Of a stretch of 12,752 bases of DNA, positions 1 through 7,366 are shown piece by piece. Position 1 is the first letter of the stretch, and each line of letters begins with the position of its first letter. The DNA lies in contig JBHJHK010000153.1 in assembly GCA_050330975.1 (NCBI GenBank), forward strand, positions 1 to 12,752. The letters are read 5' to 3'. The stretch is from JBHJHK01 sp050330975 (GTDB lineage: Bacteria > Pseudomonadota > Gammaproteobacteria > Competibacterales > Competibacteraceae). Both the position numbers and the translations under genes were made by a program. The notes under the pieces were generated by a model. That model made no database searches, was not told the origin of the DNA, and saw only the letters and a program-made list of their open reading frames with translations.

Positions 1-2
1 AA

Positions 3-566
3 ATCCACCACCGGGGCCAAATCAACACCCCACTGGCCAAGGACGAATGGCAACGGGCTTTTGAGGCCGCCCAACGGGGCGAGATACCCCAAAGACTCTG
101 GACCGAGCTCTACTTCCAGACCGCCCACGACCAGAGCGTCGCCCCCCCGGGCGTACACACCATGAGCGTCTTCGCCCAGTACGCCCCCTATCACTTGGCC
201 AGGGGGGACTGGGATTCGCGCCGCCGGGAAATCGGCTGGCACGCCGTGGACGCCATCGCCCACCACTGTAGCAATCTCCCCGACGCTGTCCTCGACCTAG
301 AGGTCAAGGGCCCCCCGGACATCGAAGCCCACCTGGGTCTCAGGGGCGGACATATCTTCCAAGGGTCGTGTATGCCAGATCACATGTGGGACCGACGCTT
401 GCCCTACCGCACCCCCATGGCGGGGGTCTATCTGTGTGGCGCCTGCACCCATCCCGGGGGTAGCGTCATCGCCGTCAACGGCCGCAACGCGGCGCTGACG
501 GTGTTGGCCGACCCCCATGGGCGGGTCAGCGGCCGATCCCCCGGTACTCAAAACCCCGATTTTTGA
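3..566 (+). CDS. FAD-dependent oxidoreductase, PYROXD2/phytoene dehydrogenase-like (C-terminal part)
   Basis: The frame is open from the left edge of the window to TGA at 564-566, giving the last 187 residues of a larger protein whose N-terminus and FAD-binding Rossmann motif lie outside. The C-terminal signature is clear: GVYLCGACTHPGGSV followed by NGRNAA (fragment residues about 141-163) is the second FAD-contacting segment of the amine-oxidase/phytoene-desaturase superfamily. The preceding run, with APPGVHTMSVFAQYAPY and a GGHIFQG segment, resembles the PYROXD2-like branch (COG1233), whose members are usually over 500 residues. The substrate cannot be told; carotenoid desaturases and uncharacterised PYROXD2-type proteins share this architecture. 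No carotenoid gene is visible nearby. The tail of about 20 residues after GRNAA is polar and non-conserved in character, and its last 41 bases lie antisense to the end of ugd. Confidence 0.85.
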   Translation: MHHRGQINTPLAKDEWQRAFEAAQRGEIPQRLWTELYFQTAHDQSVAPPGVHTMSVFAQYAPYHLARGDWDSRRREIGWHAVDAIAHHCSNLPDAVLDLEVKGPPDIEAHLGLRGGHIFQGSCMPDHMWDRRLPYRTPMAGVYLCGACTHPGGSVIAVNGRNAALTVLADPHGRVSGRSPGTQNPDF

Positions 567-1863
567 GCTGCTGGGGGTTGTACTGGTTGCGGCCGTCGAA
601 GATGACTGGGGTCTTCATCAACTTGGCCATGGCGTTGAAATCCGGATGGCGAAACTGTTTCCACTCGGTGACCAACACCAGGGCGTCGGCCTCTTGGAGG
701 ACCTGGTATTGGTGATCCCCGAGCTTTAATTGGCCGCTGTCGAACCACGGGGCGGGAAACATGCCCCGCGCCACTTCCATGGACGCGGGGTCGTAGGCCC
801 ACACCTCGGCCCCAGCCGCGATGAGGCCCTTGACCAACTCCAACGACGGGGCCTCCCGCATATCGTCGGTACCCGGCTTAAAGGCCAAGCCCCACAGGGC
901 AAAGCGCCGGTGCCTTAGATCTTCGCCAAAGCGACCGGTGATCTTTTCCAACAGCCGGCGCTTTTGCTGCTGGTTGCGGGATTCCACCGCCTGGAGCACT
1001 TCTGGGTCCAGGTCCCGCTGCCGGGCCATGTGGATCAAGGCTTTGACGTCCTTGGGAAAGCACGAACCCCCATAGCCGCTACCGGGGTAGATAAAGGCAT
1101 AGCCAATCCGGGTGTCTGAGCCTATCCCCAACCGAACATTCTCCACATCCACGGCGAGTTCTTCGCACAACCGGGCCATCTCGTTCATAAACGAGATCTT
1201 GGTGGCCAACATGGCGTTGGCGGCGTACTTGGTGAGTTCGGCGTCCCGCACCCCCATGAATAACACCCGCTGGTGACTGCGGTTAAAGGGGGCGTAGAGG
1301 GTCTGCATCGCATCCCGGGCCTTGGGACAATCGGTGCCGACGATGATCCGGTCGGGGCGCATAAAGTCCTCCACCGCCGCCCCCTCCTTGAGAAACTCGG
1401 GGTTGGACACCGTGGTGAAGTCCACCTCGACGCCGCGCCGGGTCAGCTCCTGTTGGATGGTCTGGCTCACCCGCTCCGCCGTGCCCACCGGCACGGTGGA
1501 TTTGTTGGCGATGATCGCCGGATGGTTCAAATGGCGGCCGATCTCCCGGGCCACGGCCAACACATGGCTCAAATCCGCCGAGCCATCTTCGTCGGGGGGG
1601 GTGCCCACGGCGATGAACAGTATCTCCACCTCTGCCTTTGCCAACACCGCCGACAGAGAGGAGGAAAACGTCAGCCGTCCCGCCCGGTGATTGGCGTTGA
1701 CAATGGCCTCCAGGCCGGGCTCGTAGATGGGAATGACCCCCTGCTCCAGGGCGTCGATCTTGTCGCGGTCCACGTCGATACAGACCACGGCGTTGCCCAT
1801 TTCCGCAAAACAGGCGCCGGTGACCAGACCGACATAGCCAGTGCCCACGATGGCCAAGTTCAT
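526..1863 (-). CDS. ugd: UDP-glucose 6-dehydrogenase
   Basis: This 445-residue cytosolic enzyme oxidises UDP-glucose to UDP-glucuronate with two NAD+, feeding capsule, exopolysaccharide or LPS sugar synthesis. The N-terminal Rossmann fold has GTGYVG at residues 7-12. GTPPDEDGSADL (87-98), NKSTVPVGTA (120-129) and NPEFLKEG (154-161) follow. The catalytic cysteine is C268 in GSGYGGSCFPKDV, and the C-terminal domain carries LWGLAFKPGTDDMREAPS (323-340). Length and motifs are complete. The frame is open further upstream, but the ATG at 1863 is chosen because the Rossmann motif starts directly after it and GGAGG lies 8 bases upstream. It is the last gene of a leftward run, 40 bp after mpl. Its 3' end overlaps the convergent oxidoreductase. 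Members that use UDP-N-acetyl sugars or GDP-mannose look similar, but the motif set favours UDP-glucose. Confidence 0.95.
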   Translation of the reverse strand: MNLAIVGTGYVGLVTGACFAEMGNAVVCIDVDRDKIDALEQGVIPIYEPGLEAIVNANHRAGRLTFSSSLSAVLAKAEVEILFIAVGTPPDEDGSADLSHVLAVAREIGRHLNHPAIIANKSTVPVGTAERVSQTIQQELTRRGVEVDFTTVSNPEFLKEGAAVEDFMRPDRIIVGTDCPKARDAMQTLYAPFNRSHQRVLFMGVRDAELTKYAANAMLATKISFMNEMARLCEELAVDVENVRLGIGSDTRIGYAFIYPGSGYGGSCFPKDVKALIHMARQRDLDPEVLQAVESRNQQQKRRLLEKITGRFGEDLRHRRFALWGLAFKPGTDDMREAPSLELVKGLIAAGAEVWAYDPASMEVARGMFPAPWFDSGQLKLGDHQYQVLQEADALVLVTEWKQFRHPDFNAMAKLMKTPVIFDGRNQYNPQQLKNRGFEYRGIGR

Positions 1864-1903
1864 GTTCTTTCCCTCCCGGGAGGATCGTTGTTGTCCAGGG
1901 GCA

Positions 1904-3268
1904 TCAATCTCCAGGGGGTGGGGGGTCCAAGGCCGCCAGGAGTTTTTGCTGCACCCCGTCAAAACCGCCGTTGCTCATGACCACCACGGCATCCCCCGGG
2001 CTCACCGACTCTGCCACCGCTGCCACTAGATCCGCCGTGGTGTTAAAAACCCGCCCCTCGACGCCGGGGGCCACCACCAAATCCGCCAACAGCCAGTCCA
2101 GGTTGGGGGGTTGGTAGAGGGCCACCCAGTCCGCCAGGGCCAAGGCCTCGGCCAAGGGACCCCGGAGGGTGCCCTGGCGCATGGTGTTGGAGCGGGGCTC
2201 CACCACGGCGATCAGCCGCCCCGCCACCGCGGGCCGCAGCCCCGCCAAGGTGGTGGCCACCGCCGTGGGGTGGTGGGCAAAATCGTCGTAGACCGCCACA
2301 CCCCTCACCACCCCTTTGCGCTCCAAGCGGCGCTTGACCCCGGCGAATTCCCCCAAAGCCGCCACCCCGAGGTCGGGCGCCACCCCCACGTGGGCGGCGG
2401 CGGCCAGCGCCGCTAGGGCATTGGCGACGTTGTGGCGTCCCAACAAAGACCATTGCACCCGACCCACCACCGCGCCTCGGTGGACCACCGCAAAGGCCGA
2501 GGCATCGGCCGCCACCTCGGTAGCTCGCCAAACCCCATCGGCGCCAAACCCCTCCACGGGCGTCCAACAGCCCAGGGCCAATACCCGCGCAAGCTCGGGG
2601 TCAGCGGCGTTGACAATCAATCTTCCCGTGCTCGGCACCGTGCGCACCAAGTGGTGGAATTGGCGAACAATGGCCTCGAGGTCGGCAAAGATGTCGGCGT
2701 GGTCATACTCCAGATTGTTGAGGATCGCCGTTCGGGGGCGATAGTGGACAAACTTGGAGCGCTTGTCAAAAAAGGCGCTGTCGTTCTCGTCGGCCTCGAC
2801 GACAAACACCTGCCCCGCCCCCAGTCGGGCCGAGACGGGAAAATTCCCCGGCACCCCACCGATGAGAAATCCAGGATCAAAGCCGGCTTTTTGCAAAATC
2901 CAAGCCACCATGGCCGTGGTGGTGGTCTTGCCGTGGGTGCCCGCCACGGCCACCACCCAGCGGGAGGCCAGGACGTGTTCGGCCAACCACTGGGGACCGG
3001 AGGTGTAGCGGCTACTGTGGTCGAGCAACCGTTCGACGATGGGCCGCCCCCGGGTCATGACGTTGCCCACCACGATGCAGTCGGCATCCAACGCCAAGTG
3101 GGCGGGGTCGTAGCCCTCCCGCACCTCGATGGCCTGCTCGGCCAGTTGAACGCTCATGGGGGGATAGAGGGCGGCGTCGCAGCCACTGACCCGGTAGCCC
3201 AGTTCCCGGGCCAACAGCGCCAAGCCCCCCATGAACGTACCGCCGATCCCCAAGAGGTGGACGTGCAC
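1904..3268 (-). CDS. mpl: UDP-N-acetylmuramate:L-alanyl-gamma-D-glutamyl-meso-diaminopimelate ligase
   Basis: Mpl is a cytosolic ATP-dependent Mur ligase that joins recycled L-Ala-D-Glu-meso-Dap tripeptide to UDP-MurNAc in cell-wall recycling. The 454-residue product is close to the usual length of about 457. It begins with HLLGIGGTFMGGLALLARELG, typical of Mpl rather than MurC, followed by DAALYPPMS. The ATP loop is GTHGKTT (110-116). EADEND, then SAFFDKRSKFVHYRPRT and NNLEYDHADIF follow in the central domain, and DDFAHHPTAV lies in the C-terminal half. The start is GTG at 3268, supported by exact alignment with the Mpl N-terminus and by GGGAGAA about 7 bases upstream. It starts 15 bp after the membrane-protein gene and ends 40 bp before ugd, so it is probably co-transcribed with both. 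The tripeptide-specific motif EADEYD of many homologues is EADEND here, a mild variation. Confidence 0.95.
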   Translation of the reverse strand: MHVHLLGIGGTFMGGLALLARELGYRVSGCDAALYPPMSVQLAEQAIEVREGYDPAHLALDADCIVVGNVMTRGRPIVERLLDHSSRYTSGPQWLAEHVLASRWVVAVAGTHGKTTTTAMVAWILQKAGFDPGFLIGGVPGNFPVSARLGAGQVFVVEADENDSAFFDKRSKFVHYRPRTAILNNLEYDHADIFADLEAIVRQFHHLVRTVPSTGRLIVNAADPELARVLALGCWTPVEGFGADGVWRATEVAADASAFAVVHRGAVVGRVQWSLLGRHNVANALAALAAAAHVGVAPDLGVAALGEFAGVKRRLERKGVVRGVAVYDDFAHHPTAVATTLAGLRPAVAGRLIAVVEPRSNTMRQGTLRGPLAEALALADWVALYQPPNLDWLLADLVVAPGVEGRVFNTTADLVAAVAESVSPGDAVVVMSNGGFDGVQQKLLAALDPPPPGD

Positions 3269-3283
3269 CTTGGTATTCTCCCG

Positions 3284-3799
3284 TCAGACCGCCGCCAACA
3301 CCAACTGCAAGGTGGCGGACAAGGCGAGGAACCAGCCAAAGGCGTAGAGGATACCCAGCCAGCGATCCACCGACAGGGCGTGGTGGAGAATGTGTCCGGT
3401 GACGGTGATGTCCCACACCACCAACAGCTTCCAGAGCAGGCTCGGCACAGAATCCCCCCGAGTACTGGGGTCCAGTTGTACAAGCCACAACGCCACGGGC
3501 AGCGCCACCAACCACAATATCGCTCCAGCGCCCGCCGAGGCCGTCAGGGTCTGGAGCCAGCGCTCGCGGCGACCAAACAGCGCCAGCACCCCGAGGATAA
3601 ACCCCATGAGCAGCGCCACGCTGAACAATGCCTGGAGCGCGGCACTCAACCACGAATTGCCCAGCACCAGCAACACCACCAACGCCACGAAAACGTGGCC
3701 AGCGAGGGCTGCGTTCAGTAGGGACGCCGAGGGAGGGAGGTCTTGGGGTGCTTTGCGAAACAGACAAATGGCAAGAAACACGTCGAATAGGGCGTACAT
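3284..3799 (-). CDS. Uncharacterised multi-pass membrane protein
   Basis: I do not recognise a named family for this 171-residue protein. The sequence shows four or five hydrophobic segments at about residues 28-47, 53-76, 89-107, 119-138 and 147-170, so it is an inner-membrane protein without a cleavable signal peptide. A short N-terminal segment carries ICLFRKAPQDLPPS, which looks like a conserved hallmark of a small proteobacterial membrane family. A GHILHHAL motif near 135-142 places three histidines at the end of a helix. A WD pair (129-130) lies within the fourth helix. It sits 25 bp after hslO and 15 bp before mpl on the same strand, so a role linked to redox stress or murein recycling is possible but only by position. 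The ATG at 3799 has no strong Shine-Dalgarno sequence, which would fit coupling to the upstream gene. Confidence 0.8.
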   Translation of the reverse strand: MYALFDVFLAICLFRKAPQDLPPSASLLNAALAGHVFVALVVLLVLGNSWLSAALQALFSVALLMGFILGVLALFGRRERWLQTLTASAGAGAILWLVALPVALWLVQLDPSTRGDSVPSLLWKLLVVWDITVTGHILHHALSVDRWLGILYAFGWFLALSATLQLVLAAV

Positions 3800-3824
3800 G
3801 GAGTGAGTCGGCGACGGTGGACGT

Positions 3825-4697
3825 TCAGTGGCGGGTGGTGGAATGGGCCGGTACGCCCTCGGAGCCGCTGAAGAGCTCTTCGACGTCGACCCCGTCGAAG
3901 GTGTAGCTCAAACCACAGAACTGGCAGGCCACGTCGACGCACTGCCGTTCGACGAGGATCTCTTGGATGGCGTGGCGCCCCAAGCCCCGCAACATGGCGG
4001 CGATGCGGGCCCGCGAGCAGCCGCACTGGAAGGTGACGGGCTGGGGATCGAAGACCCGCAGGTCGTCGCTGGCGGCGAGGGTTTGGAGCAGGGTTTGACG
4101 GGGGGCTGCAATGAGGTCGAGGGCGTCGAAGTCGGGCCGCCGAGCCTCGAAGTGGCGCCAGTCGGCAGCGGCGGCATCCGGCAAGCGCTGGAGCATGAGA
4201 CCCACCGCCCGTTGGCCGTTGGCCGCCAACCAAAGGGCCGTGGGGAGCTGCTCGGAGCGGGCGAAGTAGCCCTCGAGGGCGTCGGTGAGCCTATCCCCCT
4301 CCAGGGGTACCAACCCCTGGTAGCGTTCTCCCCGGGCTTCGGGATCGAGGGTGAGGGTCAAAGTCCCTCCGCCACACAGGGTTTGCAACGAGCCGTTCCC
4401 CACTTCCTCGCGCCAGCGGGCCAAGCCCCGCAGGCCGCCGTCGTGGCGGTATTGGGCCAGCAGCAAACCCACGGGCCCAGACCCCTGGAGCTGCAGGGCG
4501 AGCTGCCCCTCGAACTTGAGGTTGGCACTCATCAACACCGTCGCCGCCATGGCCTGACCCAACAACTGACCCACGGCCTCGGGGTAAGTGCGGCGGCGCA
4601 GGGTCTCGGTCCAGGTGGTGTCGAGGCTGACCAGGCCCCCGCGCACGGCGCGGTGAGCGAAGACAAATCGCGTCAGGGTATCCCGGTCCTCCGGCAT
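3825..4697 (-). CDS. hslO: Redox-regulated chaperone Hsp33
   Basis: Hsp33 is a cytosolic holdase activated by oxidation: its zinc-bound cysteines form disulfides and expose a substrate-binding surface. The 290-residue product matches the usual size of about 292. The N-terminal domain has FVFAHRAVRGGLVSLD and NLKFEGQLALQLQGSGPVGLLL, and GLARW follows. The C-terminal redox switch is complete, with C225-x-C227 in QCGCSR and C258-x-x-C261 in ACQFCGLSYTFDGVD; C253 is an extra cysteine. The open frame runs upstream to 4841, but the ATG at 4697 matches the family start. The ribosome site there is weak (GAGAGAG). It lies 140 bp after the tusA-like gene and 25 bp before the membrane-protein gene. Confidence 0.95.
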   Translation of the reverse strand: MPEDRDTLTRFVFAHRAVRGGLVSLDTTWTETLRRRTYPEAVGQLLGQAMAATVLMSANLKFEGQLALQLQGSGPVGLLLAQYRHDGGLRGLARWREEVGNGSLQTLCGGGTLTLTLDPEARGERYQGLVPLEGDRLTDALEGYFARSEQLPTALWLAANGQRAVGLMLQRLPDAAAADWRHFEARRPDFDALDLIAAPRQTLLQTLAASDDLRVFDPQPVTFQCGCSRARIAAMLRGLGRHAIQEILVERQCVDVACQFCGLSYTFDGVDVEELFSGSEGVPAHSTTRH

Positions 4698-4724
4698 GGC
4701 ACTCTCTCGGGTGGATCTTTGAGG

Positions 4725-4743
4725 GGGGGATTTGCCATCCCCC
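4725..4743 (-). promoter_or_regulatory. Stem-loop in the hslO 5' region
   Basis: A perfect 7-bp stem, GGGGGAT/ATCCCCC, closes a 5-base loop in the 140-bp gap between the tusA-like gene and hslO, ending about 27 bases before the hslO start. No run of T follows on either strand, so it is not a classical terminator. It could modulate read-through or hslO translation, or be incidental in GC-rich DNA. Confidence 0.3.
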
Positions 4744-4837
4744 AGGGTAAAACCAGCGTAAGCAACTACGGCCTCGGACGCAACCGAGGGCGATGGCGTC
4801 TCCGCGGATACAGCCCCTTGGGGAGCTCGACTCGACG

Positions 4838-5080
4838 TCAAGCCTTTTGCACCACTAGCACCACGTGGTCGCCCCGGTCGCTGGCCTCCAACAGGCGATG
4901 GCCCACCTGGCGGGCGTAGGCGTCAAAGTCCCGCAAGGCCCCGGGGTCGGTGGCGACGACCCGCAACACCTGCCCCGACTCCAGGCGAGCTAAGGCCTTT
5001 TTGGCCTTGAGGAGAGGCAAGGGGCAGTGGAGCCCCGAGGCGTCGAGTTCGGCGGCGATGGGGGGGTGGGTAATGGTCAT
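4838..5080 (-). CDS. TusA/SirA-family sulfur-carrier protein
   Basis: This is an 80-residue single-domain TusA/SirA/YeeD protein. The signature CPLPLLKAKKAL sits at residues 19-30, with C19 as the expected persulfide-carrying cysteine of the CPxP motif. The rest follows the family's beta-alpha-beta fold: GQVLRVVATDPGALRDFDAYARQVGH, ending in a beta strand DHVVLVVQKA. Such proteins relay sulfur in tRNA thiolation, molybdenum-cofactor metabolism or sulfur oxidation; which one applies cannot be told here. The ATG at 5080 is preceded by GAGAGGAA with about 6 bases spacing. It is divergent from bepA, an arrangement I recall from Pseudomonas (PA1005/PA1006), where the TusA-like protein affects molybdenum use. 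That makes it closer to that branch than to canonical tusA, so no symbol is given. Confidence 0.9.
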   Translation of the reverse strand: MTITHPPIAAELDASGLHCPLPLLKAKKALARLESGQVLRVVATDPGALRDFDAYARQVGHRLLEASDRGDHVVLVVQKA

Positions 5081-5142
5081 GGCACATTCCTCTCAAAGGC
5101 AACGCCAGAGAGATTCTGGGGACTTGCCCCGTGGTCTTTCGG

Positions 5143-5171
5143 ATGAACTGTCGGCGAGGTAGGGGTATGAT
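5143..5171 (+). promoter_or_regulatory. Possible sigma-70 promoter for bepA
   Basis: TATGAT at 5166-5171 matches five of six bases of a -10 box. A 17-bp spacer upstream gives ATGAAC, which matches only three of six of a -35 box. Transcription would start near 5178, leaving a leader of about 65 bases before bepA. The -10 is good and the -35 poor, so this is tentative. Confidence 0.3.
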
Positions 5172-5241
5172 GACGTTTTAATGGCGCGGGTAAAAGTCCT
5201 GGCGCACCGCTTTTCCATCTTCGAGCTGCACCCAGATCACC

Positions 5242-6726
5242 ATGTCGCTTCTATTCTCTCGGGCTGCCCGTGCCCCATTCGCCCTCGCCGTCCTGGGTTT
5301 GTCGTTGGTCGCAGGGAGCGCTGGACCCAGCGTTCGCGCCCAAGTGACCCTGCCCGAGATCGGCGATGCCTCGCGGCTTCACTTGAGCCGTCAAGAGGCC
5401 GTGCGCATCGGCCAGCGGGTCGAGCGCTTCTACCGCGACCAGGGCAGACTCCTCACCGACCCCCAATTGGACCGCTACCTGGATAACTTGGGGACGGCGC
5501 TGTTAGCCCACGCCGACCCCGTGGACCACGACTACCGGTTGTTTTGGGTCAAAAGTCCGGTGATCAATGCCTTTGCCGCCCCGGCGGGGTACATTGGCAT
5601 CAACACCGGACTGCTGCTGGCCACCGACGACGAAGATCAACTCGCCGGCGTGCTGGCCCACGAAATCGCCCACGTCACCCAGCGCCACATCGCCCGGGCC
5701 ATCGCCGACGCCCGGCGCATGACGTTGCCCACCATCGCCGCGTCCTTGGCCGGGGCGCTGCTCATAGCCGCCGACCCAAGCGCCGGCAGTGCCGTATTGG
5801 CCGGGGTCGGAGCGGCCAACGCCCAGCGGCGCATCAATTACACCCGCCAAAACGAGCGGGAAGCCGACCGCATCGGCGAGGAACTCATGGTGCGCGCTGG
5901 CTTTAAGGCCGAGGCCATGGGGGCCTTCTTCGCCAAACTCCAACGCCAGTCCCGGGGCAACCGAGACATCCCCGGCTACCTCCTCACCCACCCGCGCCCC
6001 GTCGAACGCATCGCCGACACTTGGCAACTCCGCCCCGGGGGGAGACCCCGCAACTCCCGGAATCCCTTGGACCACGCCCTGGCCAAGGCGAGGGCCCAAG
6101 TCCTCACCGAACCCGATAGCCAAGTTCTCCTGCGCCATTTCGCCGCCGGCCAAGGGGGCTCGTCCCCGGGGGATGACACCAGCGCCGGGTTGGCCAACCG
6201 CTACGGCTACGCCCTGACCCTAAAAGGCATGGGTCACTACCAACGGGCGACCACTGTCGTCGCCGAGTTGCGCCGCCTTTCCCCCAACACCTTGGCCTTT
6301 CGCATCGAAGAAGCGGAGCTGGCTTTGGCCGCCGGGCAAGAAGCCCGGGGCTTTCAATTGTTCCAGGACCACCGAGCCCTGTTTGGCGACGACTACGCCT
6401 TGGCGGTGCACTACGCCCAGGCCCTGGTCAACCACGGCCGCCCCGAGCGGGCCATGGCCGTGCTCCAGCCCCACTTGGACCGGGCCCAACGGGGCGACGC
6501 CGAACTCTATGCCCTCTACGCCCAGGCCGCCCGCCAAGGGGGAGATGCCGTGGCGACCCACGCCGCCCTGGCGGAATATCACTACCTGCTCGGCGATTAT
6601 CGCCAAGCCATCAACCAGGCCCAGTACGGTCTGCGCACCCCGGCCATCACCCCCTTCCAGGCGGCGCGGCTGCGAGCCAGGCTGCGGGAACTGCAGGCCC
6701 TCGACCGCGCCGCGAAGTCGGGTTGA
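5242..6726 (+). CDS. bepA: Periplasmic M48 metalloprotease/chaperone, BepA (YfgC)-like
   Basis: BepA acts in the periplasm on outer-membrane proteins, degrading stalled LptD and aiding assembly at the BAM complex. The 494-residue product (E. coli about 487) starts with a short basic stretch, a hydrophobic segment (residues about 11-25) and a likely cleavage after VRAQ near residue 34. The zinc site is H140-E141-I-A-H144, followed by VTQRHIARA. The third ligand is probably E207 in NEREADRIG. H250 in LLTHPRP corresponds to the regulatory histidine of E. coli BepA. Residues about 300-485 are helical repeats of TPR type rich in Ala, Leu, Tyr and Arg, as in the BepA C-terminal domain. The ATG at 5242 gives a proper signal peptide, though the Shine-Dalgarno is weak. 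It diverges from the tusA-like gene and converges on phaR, with 43 bp between stops. Confidence 0.92.
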   Translation: MSLLFSRAARAPFALAVLGLSLVAGSAGPSVRAQVTLPEIGDASRLHLSRQEAVRIGQRVERFYRDQGRLLTDPQLDRYLDNLGTALLAHADPVDHDYRLFWVKSPVINAFAAPAGYIGINTGLLLATDDEDQLAGVLAHEIAHVTQRHIARAIADARRMTLPTIAASLAGALLIAADPSAGSAVLAGVGAANAQRRINYTRQNEREADRIGEELMVRAGFKAEAMGAFFAKLQRQSRGNRDIPGYLLTHPRPVERIADTWQLRPGGRPRNSRNPLDHALAKARAQVLTEPDSQVLLRHFAAGQGGSSPGDDTSAGLANRYGYALTLKGMGHYQRATTVVAELRRLSPNTLAFRIEEAELALAAGQEARGFQLFQDHRALFGDDYALAVHYAQALVNHGRPERAMAVLQPHLDRAQRGDAELYALYAQAARQGGDAVATHAALAEYHYLLGDYRQAINQAQYGLRTPAITPFQAARLRARLRELQALDRAAKSG

Positions 6727-6769
6727 TGGCCGTGGCGACCCCGCGGATCAGGGCCTCGGGGCTCGAAGA

Positions 6770-7258
6770 TCAGCGCTTGTCGGATGAAGAGGTGTCGTCC
6801 TCTTGGTCGTGGCCGTTGTGGTACTGTTGGTAGAGCTGTTCGCTCATGTTGCGCCACAGGGCAAAGTTTTGCTCGGCCAATTCCGACATCATGGAAAAGG
6901 GATTTTTGCCCATGAAATCCCGCATTTGTTCGCGAAACAAATGCTGTTGATCCACAAAGGCCTGGAGGCTTTTTTCCAAATAGCTCCCCATCATGCCCTG
7001 GAGGGTATCGCCGTAGAAGCGAATGATGTGGGCCAAGACCTCGGTGGTGAAGATGGGCGCGCCGCGCTCTTCTTGCTCGCTGATGATCTGTAGGAGGATG
7101 CCGCGGGTGATATCGTCGCTGGAACGGGCGTCGATCACCCGAAACAACACCCGGTCTAGGACGAGCTGCTTGACATCTTCTAGGGTGATATAACTGCTGA
7201 TGGCGGTATCATACAGTCGGCGGTTGGGGTATTTCTTGATGATCCGGGGTTCGCTCAT
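6770..7258 (-). CDS. phaR: Polyhydroxyalkanoate synthesis repressor PhaR
   Basis: PhaR is a DNA-binding regulator that also binds PHA granules and represses phasin and PHA genes until polymer accumulates. The 162-residue protein opens with the N-terminal signature RIIKKYPNRRLYDTAISSYITLEDV, and the DNA-binding domain covers residues about 4-65. The PHB accumulation regulatory region follows (about 70-115: EERGAPIFTTEVLAHIIRFYGDTLQGMMGSYLE). The C-terminal part is helical and methionine- and glutamine-rich, ending in an acidic, serine-rich tail. The start at 7258 matches the family; the ribosome site is not evident. Its upstream DNA is AT-rich (7259-7330) and follows a hairpin after the SDR gene, suggesting its own promoter. 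No phaC or phasin gene lies in the window. Confidence 0.93.
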   Translation of the reverse strand: MSEPRIIKKYPNRRLYDTAISSYITLEDVKQLVLDRVLFRVIDARSSDDITRGILLQIISEQEERGAPIFTTEVLAHIIRFYGDTLQGMMGSYLEKSLQAFVDQQHLFREQMRDFMGKNPFSMMSELAEQNFALWRNMSEQLYQQYHNGHDQEDDTSSSDKR

Positions 7259-7340
7259 GATGAGGTCATAAACCGCAATTCTCTTAATAACTTAGTGGCA
7301 GCATACCAGATAATGCCCCGACCAACCACGCTTTGAAAGA

Positions 7341-7360
7341 GCCGCCCCCGGGGGGGCGGC
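7341..7360 (-). terminator. Hairpin terminator after the SDR gene
   Basis: GCCGCCCCC pairs with GGGGGCGGC, giving at least 8 bp of nearly pure G/C stem. It begins 6 bases beyond the SDR stop codon on the minus strand. The minus-strand sequence after the stem is TCTTTC, a short, imperfect U-tract, so termination of the SDR transcript is likely but may be leaky into phaR. Confidence 0.6.
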
Positions 7361-7366
7361 TGAGGT

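Noticed and set aside
2432..3721. Long plus-strand open frame of 429 codons opposite mpl and the membrane-protein gene
   Set aside because: It is antisense to mpl, which has complete family motifs, and its composition (Gln, His, Gly, Arg-rich, no motif) is that of a GC-rich shadow frame.
4698..4841. N-terminal extension of Hsp33 from a TTG at 4841
   Set aside because: The family start aligns to the ATG at 4697, and the extra 48 residues have no Hsp33 character, although the TTG overlaps the tusA-like stop.
3828..4919. Plus-strand open frame of 363 codons opposite hslO
   Set aside because: It lies antisense to the clearly identified Hsp33 gene with its CxC and CxxC zinc site, and shows only low-complexity Gly/Gln/Val-rich sequence.
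6727..6769. Bidirectional terminator between bepA and phaR
   Set aside because: Only a CCCCG/CGGGG pairing with a long loop is visible and no T-run follows on either strand.
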